Notes under the pieces: generated by a model | What the model was told of the DNA's origin: nothing | What the model saw: only the letters and a program-made list of their open reading frames with translations | Database searches by the model: none | Shown: piece by piece, positions 36,239 to 45,954 of the stretch | Layout: each line of letters opens with the position of its first letter | How positions within the stretch are numbered: the stretch's first letter is position 1 | Made by a program: the position numbers and the translations under genes | Assembly: GCA_002753395.1 (NCBI GenBank) | Contig: PEAB01000003.1 | Span: 20,022-84,021, forward strand | Length of the DNA: 64,000 nt | DNA from: Nitrospirae bacterium MYbinv3 | GTDB taxonomy: Bacteria > Nitrospirota > Thermodesulfovibrionia > Thermodesulfovibrionales > Magnetobacteriaceae | Reading direction: 5' to 3'

Positions 36239-36475
36239 CTACTTTTCGCCTAGTTTCTTGCTAATGTAATCAATTGCATCCTGAACCTTTGTGATCTTCT
36301 CGGCCTCTTCATCAGGGATCTGTACTCCGAAGGCTTCTTCAAAAGCCATTACGAGTTCCACAGTATCTAGCGAGTCAGCCCCCAGGTCCTCTATAAACGA
36401 CGCCTCTGGTTTTACCTGCCCCAGGTCGATGCTCAACTGTTTTGCTATGATAGCTTTTACCTTTTCTTCTACCAT
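36239..36475 (-). CDS. acpP: Acyl carrier protein
   Basis: 78 residues. The phosphopantetheine Ser lies in [21 protein letters not shown]. Highly acidic, four-helix protein that carries growing fatty acyl chains. GGAGG precedes the ATG. The 170 bp to fabG are AT-rich and may hold a promoter. Confidence 0.97.
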   Translation of the reverse strand: MVEEKVKAIIAKQLSIDLGQVKPEASFIEDLGADSLDTVELVMAFEEAFGVQIPDEEAEKITKVQDAIDYISKKLGEK

Positions 36476-36645
36476 TTAAATAACCTCCATTATCATGTTT
36501 CAACTCTATCGAGCTCTGCTGAATTATAATAATCACATTTTACGTTCTATACGTCTATGCAGTTATAAAAAATCTCTTCGATCGCTTTTATACACTTGCG
36601 TTATCACCACCATGTTAATAAGGTAGGAGACTAAACCCGTTATGT

Positions 36646-37446
36646 TTACATGTACATGCCACCATTTACATGTATACAGTTGCCGGTAATATATCCGGAC
36701 TGTGTGGATGCCAGGAAGGCCACAGCATTTGCCACGTCCAGTACCTCGCCGAACCTTCCCATAGGGATGGTGCTAAACATTTCCTCTTTAACCTTGTCTG
36801 ACAGGGTATCGGTCATGGCAGTTACTATAAAACCAGGGGCAACGGCATTCACCGTTATCCCGCGCTTAGCATATTCCCTGGCAGCGCTCTTTGTAAGCCC
36901 AACTATACCAGCCTTAGATGCCGCATAATTGGCCTGCCCTGGGTTGCCTATAAACGCCACTACTGAGGCTATGTTTACGATCCTGCCGTAGCGCTGCTTT
37001 GACATTAACTTTATAGCCTCTTTTGTACAGAGAAAGACACTCTTGAGGTTTATATTTATCACGGAATCCCAGTCCTCATCCTTCATCCGCAGGATCAGTG
37101 CATCCCGTGTAATACCTGCATTATTCACTAATATGTCAAGTCTGCCGAACTGCTCAGATATATGTGTAAAGGCCGATTCCACCTCAGAGCCGTTTGCCGC
37201 GTTAAACTGCATTGCCACTGCCTTTATAGCATATGTCCCCTCCGCCACGCTACTATTTGACTCTCCGGGTATCTCTCCGGCGGGCTGGCATCTTGCCTCT
37301 TTTTCTATCTCTGAGGCGGTTATCTCCGCCTGTTGCAGATTTACGTCGGCAATGATAACGTTTGCGCCTCTCTTTGCCAACACCATAGCTATCTCTCTAC
37401 CTATCCCTCGAGCTGATCCAGTTATCAGAGCCACATGCCCTTTCAT
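36646..37446 (-). CDS. fabG: 3-oxoacyl-[ACP] reductase FabG, with an insertion
   Basis: 266 residues, SDR fold: GSARGIGREIAMVLAKRGA (NADPH site), NNAGITRDALILRM, the catalytic Ser in VNIASVVAFIG and YAASKAGIVG (Tyr and Lys). It is about 20 residues longer than usual: after KEAR there is an extra polar stretch (CQPAGEIPGESNSSVAEG) between beta-2 and alpha-3, on the protein surface. First gene of the fabG-acpP-fabF-rnc group. AGGAGGAGAAG precedes the start. Confidence 0.95.
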   Translation of the reverse strand: MKGHVALITGSARGIGREIAMVLAKRGANVIIADVNLQQAEITASEIEKEARCQPAGEIPGESNSSVAEGTYAIKAVAMQFNAANGSEVESAFTHISEQFGRLDILVNNAGITRDALILRMKDEDWDSVININLKSVFLCTKEAIKLMSKQRYGRIVNIASVVAFIGNPGQANYAASKAGIVGLTKSAAREYAKRGITVNAVAPGFIVTAMTDTLSDKVKEEMFSTIPMGRFGEVLDVANAVAFLASTQSGYITGNCIHVNGGMYM

Positions 37447-37554
37447 AATCTTCTTCTCCTCCTTACCTTAGTCGAAAGTAATTTTAGCAAATGAGTTCAC
37501 AAATAATCCAGTCTTGTTTTATGAGGTGTTAGTCAGCAATAAGGCTGTGCTGGA

Positions 37555-38448
37555 TCAATCCGACTTATGGAAGATATCGAAGAGGTTTTTTTTAAGTTTT
37601 TTTGCCGCGTCTTCCTTTTTTTCGTAGTAACTCTCGCTCATCTTTTTTTTTATGTCTGAATTTTTAATATTACCTTTTTTGCTCTCTGTAGGGAGCTTTT
37701 CCTCTAAAGACTCGGTTAAATCCTGAAACATATTAAAGGTCCTGCGCAGAAAGATAATCATCCAGTCAACCATTGTCGTCATGATGAGAAACATTGCAGC
37801 CATCAGTATGAACAAGGCGACCAGGTACCAGTGGTTGATCTCAAAGATGTCTGGAAACGTACCCCTTCCTACTGTGCCCCAGGTCAGAAACGTCTCAGAC
37901 AATCCGTCGTGAAAGTACTCAGCGTAGATCACAGATCCCACTATCATGCCTAAAACGGCAGGGATAGCATCTAGGGCGCCCTCGCCAATGGCGCCAAACG
38001 CCGTACCTGGACAGTATCCCATGATGGAGATCGCCACTCCAAACAAAAGACCCCCTATAATCTGTGGGACTATGACAGTTTTGGGTACGTGCAGCTCTAT
38101 GTACTTTAAGTCTGTTAAGGCATATACAAGCACCATTGAGACCATCAGCAACGGAGCGCCTAAGCGAAAGACGGTAAAGTCCTGCAATCTAAACAAACCG
38201 GTTATTATATCGTACTTACAGAGTCTTCCCTTTTGCAGTACAACACCGAATAAAAGCCCTATGATCAAACCGCCATATAGACTGCTTGAACCCTTTACAG
38301 CCGTTATAGTCTCCGGATCAAAGACACCAACAAATCTCTTTGTTAATTCATCTATCCCAGGTATGGTCTTGATAAACTCTGTTAAGCCCTTTACAACGCT
38401 TAGGTCAAACACTTCAACAAATCTCTTTGTTAATTCTGCTAATTCCAT
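37555..38448 (-). CDS. YeeE/YedE-family transporter (possible thiosulfate/sulfur uptake)
   Basis: 297 residues with seven or so membrane segments. GLLFGVVLQKGRLCKYDIITGLF and GGLLFGVAISIMGYCPGTAFGAIGEG are the two Cys-containing signature loops of the DUF395/TsuA-type family, which brings in thiosulfate or related sulfur species. The N-terminus has an internal repeat (ELTKRFVEVFD and ELTKRFVGVFD, 33 residues apart) not usual for the family, and the C-terminal 50 residues are lysine-rich and cytoplasmic. It follows a second YeeE gene by 3 bp. Confidence 0.9.
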   Translation of the reverse strand: MELAELTKRFVEVFDLSVVKGLTEFIKTIPGIDELTKRFVGVFDPETITAVKGSSSLYGGLIIGLLFGVVLQKGRLCKYDIITGLFRLQDFTVFRLGAPLLMVSMVLVYALTDLKYIELHVPKTVIVPQIIGGLLFGVAISIMGYCPGTAFGAIGEGALDAIPAVLGMIVGSVIYAEYFHDGLSETFLTWGTVGRGTFPDIFEINHWYLVALFILMAAMFLIMTTMVDWMIIFLRRTFNMFQDLTESLEEKLPTESKKGNIKNSDIKKKMSESYYEKKEDAAKKLKKNLFDIFHKSD

Positions 38449-38451
38449 AGA

Positions 38452-39246
38452 TTAATCTTCTCTTCTCACTACGATAGTTCTACTCCTGTAGAATAAGAAC
38501 GTACTTAGCACGCCCCCAATCCAGACGCTGAACATAAATATAAAACCTGATGGTGCAAGCTGTATGGCACCCGATATCAACACACCGCTTATACAACCTC
38601 CCCCGATCCTTGCCGCAAAACCCATCAATATACCGGCTAGGAACACCCATAGCCACCTGTTGAAAACGGATTTCCCGCGCGACTGCTTCCACAGCTCAGG
38701 CACCGCTTTTATCTTAAAGTCGCCGGAATACCTGGCCGATAAAAAGCTGCCAAGTGTTGTGCCTAAGAGAACCGCCATTGTCCAATCTATGTATGGTTCG
38801 TAGATACCCCAGTATGATACCCCTGACGCATGTTTGGGAGCTATGATGGCTGTAGCAATGGATCCCATTACGGTAGTCCCTCGAGTTATACCTAACGGTC
38901 TCTCCGATAGGTAGAAGGACAGGACTTCTACAAGCGCAAACGCTATCCCGGCAGGTATCGGCCACCACTTTCTAGGTTTACCCAGGATTGCAAAAAACAC
39001 AGAAGCAACAAGGGGCCAGCCGCTGCGTACATATACGGTATATGCAAAACCAAGAATAATTACAGACCACCAGCGCGGCTTACCCACTAATAACAAAGAG
39101 ACTAATACGATTAACGGCCAACCCTGCCTTAATATAAACGATATCAACGCCGCAGCTATCAGCAAGATCACTGATACAGCTATAAACTTCTTGCTTACGT
39201 CTGGTTTATCCTTAACTACTACTTCTAACTTCTTTTTTAATTGCAT
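38452..39246 (-). CDS. YeeE/YedE-family transporter
   Basis: 264 residues, six or so membrane segments. The Cys signature is in FAARIGGGCISGVLISGAIQLAPSG near the C-terminus. The N-terminal 100 residues repeat the phrase GWPLVxxxxxxxLGKPRxW three times, alternating hydrophobic stretches. It is the upstream partner of the gene at 37555-38448; such pairs are common beside DsrE/TusA genes, which in this window lie 12 kb away. Confidence 0.85.
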   Translation of the reverse strand: MQLKKKLEVVVKDKPDVSKKFIAVSVILLIAAALISFILRQGWPLIVLVSLLLVGKPRWWSVIILGFAYTVYVRSGWPLVASVFFAILGKPRKWWPIPAGIAFALVEVLSFYLSERPLGITRGTTVMGSIATAIIAPKHASGVSYWGIYEPYIDWTMAVLLGTTLGSFLSARYSGDFKIKAVPELWKQSRGKSVFNRWLWVFLAGILMGFAARIGGGCISGVLISGAIQLAPSGFIFMFSVWIGGVLSTFLFYRSRTIVVRRED

Positions 39247-39425
39247 AACTCTAATAGACGTTCCTTTGTGTTGTTTATGCTTAACAGCTATCCTCTAACC
39301 CTATTACTCCTTGCAGAAAAGTGAGTGGGGTGGTCATCCGTTATATGCACCACCCCATTAGCTGTGCTAAACTGCATAACCTTAGCATCTGCAAGATCTA
39401 CAGGTAGACCTGTAGGCTTGTCAAA

Positions 39426-39665
39426 CTACATAGACCACTTTGTCAAACAAAGCTCCTCAGAGTCCCTAAATTTCCCTACTAAAATCAGTACTAGATCATA
39501 GAATATCCACAATCCAAACCCGCCCTGAGTTACGAGCATCGCGATTCCTGTACCAATCTTGTTCGTGTAAAACCTGTGAGCACCCGTCCAGCCAAGCATA
39601 AAACACAACAATAATGCTATTAGACGACTCTTGCCTGACTCGGTTCCTACTGTTTCATTACTCAC
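39426..39665 (-). CDS. TM2-domain membrane protein
   Basis: 79 residues. A TM2 domain fills residues 12-70: two membrane segments joined by a short turn, with LGWTGAHRFYTNKIGTGIAML and the downstream D motif FYDLVLILVGKF. The GTG at 39663-39665 is preferred, eight bases after GGAGG; another GTG three codons up sits inside the ribosome site. Function of bacterial TM2 proteins is unknown. Confidence 0.85.
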   Translation of the reverse strand: MSNETVGTESGKSRLIALLLCFMLGWTGAHRFYTNKIGTGIAMLVTQGGFGLWIFYDLVLILVGKFRDSEELCLTKWSM

Positions 39666-39772
39666 TGTATTCACCTCCTTTATTAAGTTATTTTATAGTT
39701 TGTTCCAACTACAATCAAGCCTTTCACCGCCAAAAGCGACGTCCACATGTATGATATCAATCACCCGTTAAA

Positions 39773-40102
39773 TTAATCACCCGTAACTAGAGTACACTGT
39801 CTAGTGTATGTTCCCAAGACATTGAGATTCTCCTTATTGATGGTATACACCCCTCTTAAGCCGGCGTCTTTCATTGCCGTCTCAATGCTTCCATCTCCTA
39901 TAGAGATTGCTCCGAAGAATGAATGAATACATGCCCTTCCAAACTTAGAGCCTGTTGGTGCTGTCCCCATATAGACGGGCACCTTTGTGTCCGTGTATAC
40001 CCATCCGAAAGGCTTGTCTGCTACAAAACCGCAGCTCGTTAACAACATCAGCGACATCATCAGCATCAGTGCCAGTGTCAGCACCCTTGTCTCTCTACGC
40101 AT
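39773..40102 (-). CDS. TRL-like lipoprotein
   Basis: 109 residues. Lipoprotein signal with lipobox LLTSC (Cys near 24). The mature part fits the TRL (tRNA-associated locus) family: GSKFGRACIHSFFGAISIGDGSIETAMKDAGLRGVYTINKENLNVLGTYTRQCTLVTG. Role unknown; outer-membrane or periplasmic location expected. GGAGG precedes the ATG. Confidence 0.85.
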   Translation of the reverse strand: MRRETRVLTLALMLMMSLMLLTSCGFVADKPFGWVYTDTKVPVYMGTAPTGSKFGRACIHSFFGAISIGDGSIETAMKDAGLRGVYTINKENLNVLGTYTRQCTLVTGD

Positions 40103-40190
40103 GATATACCTCCAAAACTATAATCTTTAGTTAAAAAACCATTAGTAGTTTAAACTAGCAGCTCTGTTTTGTCAAGCAGTTTACAGGGGT

Positions 40191-40282
40191 GTATAAGAAA
40201 ATGTGGGAACAAAGATATATTTTACTGGGGTCAAGGGGACTGGTTCCCTTGCAGAGGGGTCTGAGGGGGGACAGAGTCCCCC
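40191..40282. repeat. Family D end joined to family A core
   Basis: GGGGTGTATAAGAAAATGTGGGA (family D terminus) followed by GGGGTCAAGGGGACTGGTTCCCTTGCAGAGGGGTCTGAGGGGGGACAGAG (the A module). Neither family A terminus is present. Confidence 0.55.
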
Positions 40283-40288
40283 CTTCTC

Positions 40289-41383
40289 TTACGTATATGG
40301 TTTGCAGTCTTTGTCTTGCCGGATGAAGGCATCGATAAGCCTTACGTCGCTTACGTCGTTTATGGTCAGGCAATCGCCGCAGACCGATTTGTATTCGCCC
40401 CTTAATAGATGCCGGCGGATGGCTTTTACCTCGTCCACCCTCAGAAGCTCACTAAAGGGACGCTCACAAACGCTGCCAATAAGGCCGCTGTGACACATCT
40501 TGACACCCCCGTCGCTTGCGATTATGAAATAAAACCACGGATACGCACACTGTGACTTGCCTTCCCCCCCTGAATGCCCCTGAGAAAACAGAGGTGGATG
40601 TATCAAAGCCACCCCCGTGCCACCGGTCTCAAACCGGTGCTTTAGCCCTGTGATTATACTATCGTACAACCCTTGATGATAAAATAAAGACTCGCCAAAC
40701 AGATCGTTAAAAGGCCTGGCCAGCCTGGCGTGCCTCAACTGCACAATCCCGACACCATACTGCCTGGCAAACTCATAAACACCCTCCAGCTCCTCAACGT
40801 TTAACCGGAGCATGGTATAGTTTATTCTGACCACAGGAGCGTCTCTATTGCCCCTATGTTCTTTAATAGACCTTAAAGCGGCCAACACACGGTTGAAGTC
40901 CCCGTTTACGCGTACCTTGTTGTAGGTCGCCCCGGTGAGGCCGTCAATGCTAACGATGATCTCATCCAAGAGCCTCTCGCCGACAATGGTGCCAATGATC
41001 GTATCATCTAAGAGGGTGGCATTGGTACAGACGCTGATGGAGCCACGGCAATACCGCCTGGCAACCCTCAGATAGTCTATAAATCCCTTCGTTAAAAAAG
41101 GCTCATACCCGCATGATAGCTCCAACACCCGCACCCTGGTAAAGACATCTAGAGCAATGGATTCAAACATCTCAAGGGGCATCACCCTGAACTGACTCCT
41201 GTGTTCCCTTAACGACATATAACACATGATGCAGCGCAGATTACATGCGTTGTTTGTATCAATGGCTAGTCGATACACAGGGACGTTAAACGCCTCAAGC
41301 GCCTTAATGGCAGCAATCTTCAGATGGCGCGACTTCAGGCTATTGTATACCTTTCTTAACAAATACTTATCTACATAAGGCAT
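40289..41383 (-). CDS. Radical SAM/SPASM-type enzyme
   Basis: 364 residues from the ATG 41381-41383, supported by GGGGGATTA upstream; the frame could begin eight codons earlier, overlapping the sugar-transferase gene. C47, C51 and C54 (CNLRCIMC) bind the radical SAM 4Fe-4S cluster. A C-terminal SPASM-like region has further cysteines (CAYPWFY, MCHSG, VCERP, VCGDC). Such enzymes modify peptides or sugars; being coupled to a WbaP-type gene suggests envelope or polysaccharide chemistry (inference). Confidence 0.87.
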   Translation of the reverse strand: MPYVDKYLLRKVYNSLKSRHLKIAAIKALEAFNVPVYRLAIDTNNACNLRCIMCYMSLREHRSQFRVMPLEMFESIALDVFTRVRVLELSCGYEPFLTKGFIDYLRVARRYCRGSISVCTNATLLDDTIIGTIVGERLLDEIIVSIDGLTGATYNKVRVNGDFNRVLAALRSIKEHRGNRDAPVVRINYTMLRLNVEELEGVYEFARQYGVGIVQLRHARLARPFNDLFGESLFYHQGLYDSIITGLKHRFETGGTGVALIHPPLFSQGHSGGEGKSQCAYPWFYFIIASDGGVKMCHSGLIGSVCERPFSELLRVDEVKAIRRHLLRGEYKSVCGDCLTINDVSDVRLIDAFIRQDKDCKPYT

Positions 41384-41396
41384 TAATCCCCCTTTA

Positions 41397-42839
41397 TTAC
41401 CTGACACCCTTCATAAAGAGCACCACCTTTATGGTCTTAAACAGTATAACGATGTCTAGCCACAATGACCAGTTCATGATGTACCAGTTATCCAGCCTGA
41501 TCCTGTAGTCGTATGTTGTGTCGTTCCTGCCGGAGACCTGCCAAAGACCCGTGATACCGGGCAATACACAGAAGCATACGTCAGCCAGTTCCTTATAGTA
41601 GTTCTCCACCTCGTGTTCTGTTACCGGTCTGGGACCGATAAGACTCATCTCACCCTTGAGGACGTTAAAAATCTGTGGCAGCTCATCCAGCGAGGTCTTT
41701 CTAAGAAAGGCACCCAATCTGGTTACCCTAGGATCTTTTGTCAGCTTGTAAAACTGCTCCCACTCCTTGAGGTGTTCGTCGCTCTGCAAGAGGGTGGCAA
41801 GCATGACATCGGCGTCTTTTACCATTGTACGAAACTTGTAGCACTTAAAGGGTTTACCCCCCTTACCTATCCTAAGATGTGGATAAATAACAGACCCCCT
41901 TGATTCTAACTTTATAAGCACACCGATTACGCTTATCAAGACCAATAGAAACGGCAGCAGTACAATGCCTGCTATGAGATCAAACAGACGCTTTATGACG
42001 CGGTTCTTGGCAAACTTGAGATTGTTCCTGATCTTTAAAAGAAATATCTCCTCATAAAACAGGTGCAAGAGTTCCGTGTTAAGCAGTGCTACACCGTAGA
42101 GGTCAGGTACGATCATAATGTCCTTTATACACAATTGAAGTTGAAACGCAAGCTCGGATATACGCTCAGGGCCAAGCGAGGGCATGGCAATTATCGCTGT
42201 ATTTATGCGCAGATTTTTGATCACACGTGCATACTCACTGACACTGCCATATACTCTCTTGTCGTCAACCAAGGTGTTTACCTTCTCTGGATCATCATCT
42301 AAAAAACCCGCAACCTCAATACCGATATGACGCTCTCTCTCTATCCACTGATTAATGAGTCTGCCGGTCTTACCGGCTCCAAGTATAATCGCCTTGGTCT
42401 TAAAGGTGCAAAACTTAAAAAGGAGTTTTTTCCCCAATAGACGGCTTATAGGAAAGACGATCAGAGATATGCACCACAACAGCACCAGGATCACCCTTGA
42501 TATCTCAGCCGACATCTGTCCGAGATTCACTATCACCATGACAATCAACATAACCAGCGTAAGGCTTATGATCAACCTCCGTGTTTCATCCCAAAAGGGC
42601 AGTCTGGTTGTGTACATACCAGTATAGGCATTGAAGGACACGTAAGTAAGCGGTACCCACCATAACCTCACGTACATACTAAAGCTGAAGTTCTCAGTCA
42701 GAGCATTAAAAACCAATGGCAACAGGGCTTCTCTTATATACCAGGCGGTAAAAAGCGACATATATAAGGCTAACACATCCAAGCAGATCAGGAAAAATGC
42801 CTGCTCTAAATGTATTACAAACTGTCTTTCTGCGGTCAT
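41397..42839 (-). CDS. Undecaprenyl-phosphate sugar phosphotransferase (WbaP type)
   Basis: 480 residues. Four N-terminal membrane segments, a CoA-binding-like Rossmann region (AIILGAGKTGRLINQWI), a fifth membrane segment (about 275-300), then the catalytic C-terminal domain of polyprenyl-phosphate hexose-1-phosphate transferases: KCYKFRTM, FLRKTSLDELPQIFNVLKGEMS and GITGLWQVSGR. It starts O-antigen, capsule or exopolysaccharide synthesis by linking a sugar phosphate to undecaprenyl phosphate. Divergent from the methyltransferase gene. Confidence 0.93.
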   Translation of the reverse strand: MTAERQFVIHLEQAFFLICLDVLALYMSLFTAWYIREALLPLVFNALTENFSFSMYVRLWWVPLTYVSFNAYTGMYTTRLPFWDETRRLIISLTLVMLIVMVIVNLGQMSAEISRVILVLLWCISLIVFPISRLLGKKLLFKFCTFKTKAIILGAGKTGRLINQWIERERHIGIEVAGFLDDDPEKVNTLVDDKRVYGSVSEYARVIKNLRINTAIIAMPSLGPERISELAFQLQLCIKDIMIVPDLYGVALLNTELLHLFYEEIFLLKIRNNLKFAKNRVIKRLFDLIAGIVLLPFLLVLISVIGVLIKLESRGSVIYPHLRIGKGGKPFKCYKFRTMVKDADVMLATLLQSDEHLKEWEQFYKLTKDPRVTRLGAFLRKTSLDELPQIFNVLKGEMSLIGPRPVTEHEVENYYKELADVCFCVLPGITGLWQVSGRNDTTYDYRIRLDNWYIMNWSLWLDIVILFKTIKVVLFMKGVR

Positions 42840-43019
42840 AGCGTAAATTTCACCAAGGCTGTCTACTAATATAATCCACCTCTACCTAAAAAACAATATA
42901 ATTTTATTAGTACACACAGACAGGGTATAGAAGGTCAAGAAGGGGTGCCTAACCTTGGAGTCTTGGAGTTCTATATTTGACATAACCTCTGATATATTGT
43001 ATATTTATTATATATTAAG

Positions 43020-45641
43020 GTGGCAGAGCGGATACAAGACTACATCACAGGCAAATCTCTTCACGTTCGACCAGAAGAGATTGTGCGACAGCAATTTGAG
43101 CATATTCTAGTTGATGAACTGGGCTATCCAAAGTCCCACATGACTATTGAATTCCAGATACAAAGAGGTGCTCAAAAGAAGGCTGAGAGCGCTGATATTG
43201 CAGTTTTTAGGAGCGCAATACAAGACCAGACAAACCTTCTGATGGTAATAGAGATCGAGCCACCTGGACATGTGTTCGATCAACAGGTGTTTTCTTATGC
43301 CACAGCCACTACAGCGGAATTTGTCGTTTGGTTTGATGGTCTGGATCGACAAAAAAGCCGAGGCGTTCAATATCGTTGGCGCGACCTACAGAATGACCCT
43401 ACCAAGTTTGTGGAAATACCTACAATACCAAGATTTGGAGAGACACTTGAGGAAATTGGGAAATATAAGAAATACCAACTAAAACCAGCGAAAGGATTAA
43501 AGAGCTTATTCCAGAAGATGCACAATCGTCTCTACGGCGAAGGCCCTATTAAGAGGGAAGACCTCATAGCTCAGGAGGTCATTAAGATACTTTTTTGTAA
43601 GCTATACGATGAACTTCATACACCTAACGAGACGTGTGAATTTCGGGTTACGGTATCTGAACTGAAATCCCAGCAAGGATTAAGTAAGGCTGCCAATAGA
43701 ATTCGGAACTTATTTAGAGCCATAAAGAACGACCCGGGCTATTGTCAATTGTTCACTAATGATGAGGTACAATACGATGACTATTGGATTTGCTATATCG
43801 TTTCTCAACTTCAGAGTATGGCCTTAACCCATGAAGAGACTGACACGGATGCACTAGGAGACGCTTACGAAGCATTTATTGGTCCTCAATTGAAAGGAGA
43901 AAGTGGTCAGTTTTTTACCCCTCGTGCTGTTGTGCATCTAGCCGTTGAGATGTTAAATCCGAGCTTTGTTAAGAGAGAGCGAATTATTGATCCAGCATGT
44001 GGCTCTGGTGGTTTCCTAATTTATGCATTGCGACATATAAGGAAAGAAGCTCACTTGCGACACTCTGATCGTGGAGAGACGTGGATTGCTGCACGCATAA
44101 AAGAATATGCAGCGAACTTTATATCGGGGATAGATATCGAGGACCTGCTCTTCAAGGTTGCTAAGTCGTATATGGCATTGGCGGGAAATGGCAGGACGGG
44201 GATATTCAAAGAAAACTCACTGGAGCAACACATATATTGGAAACCAGAAGCAAGGGAAAGGGTGCCATTGACAGGTTTTGATGTTCTCATTACTAATCCA
44301 CCTTTTGGGACTAAAATTAAGGTAGAATCTCAAGATATATTGAATCAATATGATCTTGCTCACACTCTTGTTGATGATAAGCGAGGAGTCAATACCCTTA
44401 CCGGTGGACAAGACCCATCAATACTCTTCTTAGAAAGATGTTATCAACTATTACGGGACCCAACAGATGAGAAAAACGGCGGACGTATGGCTATAGTGTT
44501 ACCGCGCCAGATTCTGAGTGGGCATGACAATACTATGGTTCAAATACGAAAGTGGCTCCTAAATAGGGTGAAGATTCTCGCTATTGTGGATATGCCTGCG
44601 GAGACATTCCAGCCCTACACAGGTACGATCACCAGTGTTTTGTTTGCAGAAAAAGCACGTGTCCCTTTTGAAGACTATGAAATATTCATGGCAGCCGCCC
44701 AAAATGTCGGTCATGACAGACGAGGTAATCCCCTGATTGCACGCCATCCTGATGGTTCCATGGTCTATGACGCAGATAATAATGAGGTCGTACTTAATGA
44801 TATACCTTTAATATTAGATGCATACGAAAAATGGAAAAGAGGCGAAGCCTTCAAGACTAAAAATCCAAGTATTTTTTCAATATCATTTTCAGGTATAATA
44901 GCTCAAAATGAGTGTCGGATTGATGCTTCATATCATGATGATAACAAGAATGAAGTGGTGAAACAAATATGGGGATTAGCCGGGGCCGACAACGGGACAC
45001 TTGAAGTCAAGACAATTAATGAACTTATACGAGAACCAAATGACGTCTTCTACCCGAATAGACACAAGCGCAATTACACATCGAAAGATAATGGTGCTGT
45101 ACCTTTCCTCTCAAGTAGTGATATATTACAGACTCGCGTTGTTGAAGTGAAGTGGCAGCCGTTAGCCTATAAACCAATCCCAAGGTGTATTGTTCGAAAA
45201 GACTGGATACTTATTACTAGATCTGGTACTACAGGCTTAGTAGTTTATGTTGGCGATTACTTAGCAGGTTTTCCTGTTAGTGAAGGAGTTGCAGTATCAG
45301 AGCATGTGATACGTCTTATTCCTGATCCTACCAAAATAGATCCCGCCTATTTATACTCCTTTCTGGCGAATGAGAAATTTGGCAAAATATTATTAACTAA
45401 GGGTATATATGCCTCAGTTGTAGAGCACATTACACCAGAGCACGTTCGTGACATTCCTGTGCCAGTACCACCACTTCATATACAGAAAATAATTGGCGAC
45501 AACATAAGGAAAGCAGAAAAAGCCCGTTGCTGTGCTTATAAAACACTGATTAGGGCAGAGACATCCCTTGTGCAAGCCATAGAAAACAAAACGTTCCAAA
45601 TTGAGATATACATCAACCATGCTAACCAAGAAGACAAATGA
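43020..45641 (+). CDS. DNA adenine methyltransferase fused to a specificity domain and a nuclease-like N-terminus
   Basis: 873 residues in one chain. N-terminal region (about 1-150) resembles the HsdR N-terminal domain: SADIAVFRS...NLLMVIEIEPPG. The N6-adenine methyltransferase core has FFTPRAVVHL, motif I DPACGSGGF (about 324) and motif IV NPPF (about 425). From about 640 a single target-recognition domain of the HsdS type follows, ending EHITPEHVRDIPVPVPP. In the nuclease-like part the E-x-K position reads E-I-E, so cleavage is doubtful; no restriction gene is adjacent. GTG start without a good ribosome site. Confidence 0.88.
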   Translation: MAERIQDYITGKSLHVRPEEIVRQQFEHILVDELGYPKSHMTIEFQIQRGAQKKAESADIAVFRSAIQDQTNLLMVIEIEPPGHVFDQQVFSYATATTAEFVVWFDGLDRQKSRGVQYRWRDLQNDPTKFVEIPTIPRFGETLEEIGKYKKYQLKPAKGLKSLFQKMHNRLYGEGPIKREDLIAQEVIKILFCKLYDELHTPNETCEFRVTVSELKSQQGLSKAANRIRNLFRAIKNDPGYCQLFTNDEVQYDDYWICYIVSQLQSMALTHEETDTDALGDAYEAFIGPQLKGESGQFFTPRAVVHLAVEMLNPSFVKRERIIDPACGSGGFLIYALRHIRKEAHLRHSDRGETWIAARIKEYAANFISGIDIEDLLFKVAKSYMALAGNGRTGIFKENSLEQHIYWKPEARERVPLTGFDVLITNPPFGTKIKVESQDILNQYDLAHTLVDDKRGVNTLTGGQDPSILFLERCYQLLRDPTDEKNGGRMAIVLPRQILSGHDNTMVQIRKWLLNRVKILAIVDMPAETFQPYTGTITSVLFAEKARVPFEDYEIFMAAAQNVGHDRRGNPLIARHPDGSMVYDADNNEVVLNDIPLILDAYEKWKRGEAFKTKNPSIFSISFSGIIAQNECRIDASYHDDNKNEVVKQIWGLAGADNGTLEVKTINELIREPNDVFYPNRHKRNYTSKDNGAVPFLSSSDILQTRVVEVKWQPLAYKPIPRCIVRKDWILITRSGTTGLVVYVGDYLAGFPVSEGVAVSEHVIRLIPDPTKIDPAYLYSFLANEKFGKILLTKGIYASVVEHITPEHVRDIPVPVPPLHIQKIIGDNIRKAEKARCCAYKTLIRAETSLVQAIENKTFQIEIYINHANQEDK

Positions 45642-45954
45642 GAACAGGAAGAGCAGTGAAGGAAGAAACCCTAAATAACCGTTTCAGACATGTGTATGGT
45701 AGACAACAAGATAATGCTGTATTTTTAATACAATATAGTCATATTTTAATGTCAGTTATACTGTAGTTGTTCTTGTTAGAGAAGGATAATATTTGGATAA
45801 GGGCAGGAAGAAATTGTAATGTATTGATTTGTTAGGCAAACGCTTGATGGGTGGACTAAAGGTATCGGATAGATAGAATGGTTTACCCAATCATAAAAAT
45901 GTATCAGCATTATTTAATCAATTTAATCGATTTTATACGTATAGGGATAATAGA
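45642..45954. other. Intergenic stretch, no gene seen
   Basis: AT-rich, no repeat family, RNA or clear sigma-54 promoter recognised. Confidence 0.35.

Noticed and set aside
40155-40373. Short frames across the repeat at 40191-40282
   Set aside because: They are translations of the G-rich repeat modules, also seen at other copies.
43020-43470. An active type I restriction nuclease domain
   Set aside because: The E-x-K motif reads E-I-E and no helicase/translocase domain or hsdR follows.
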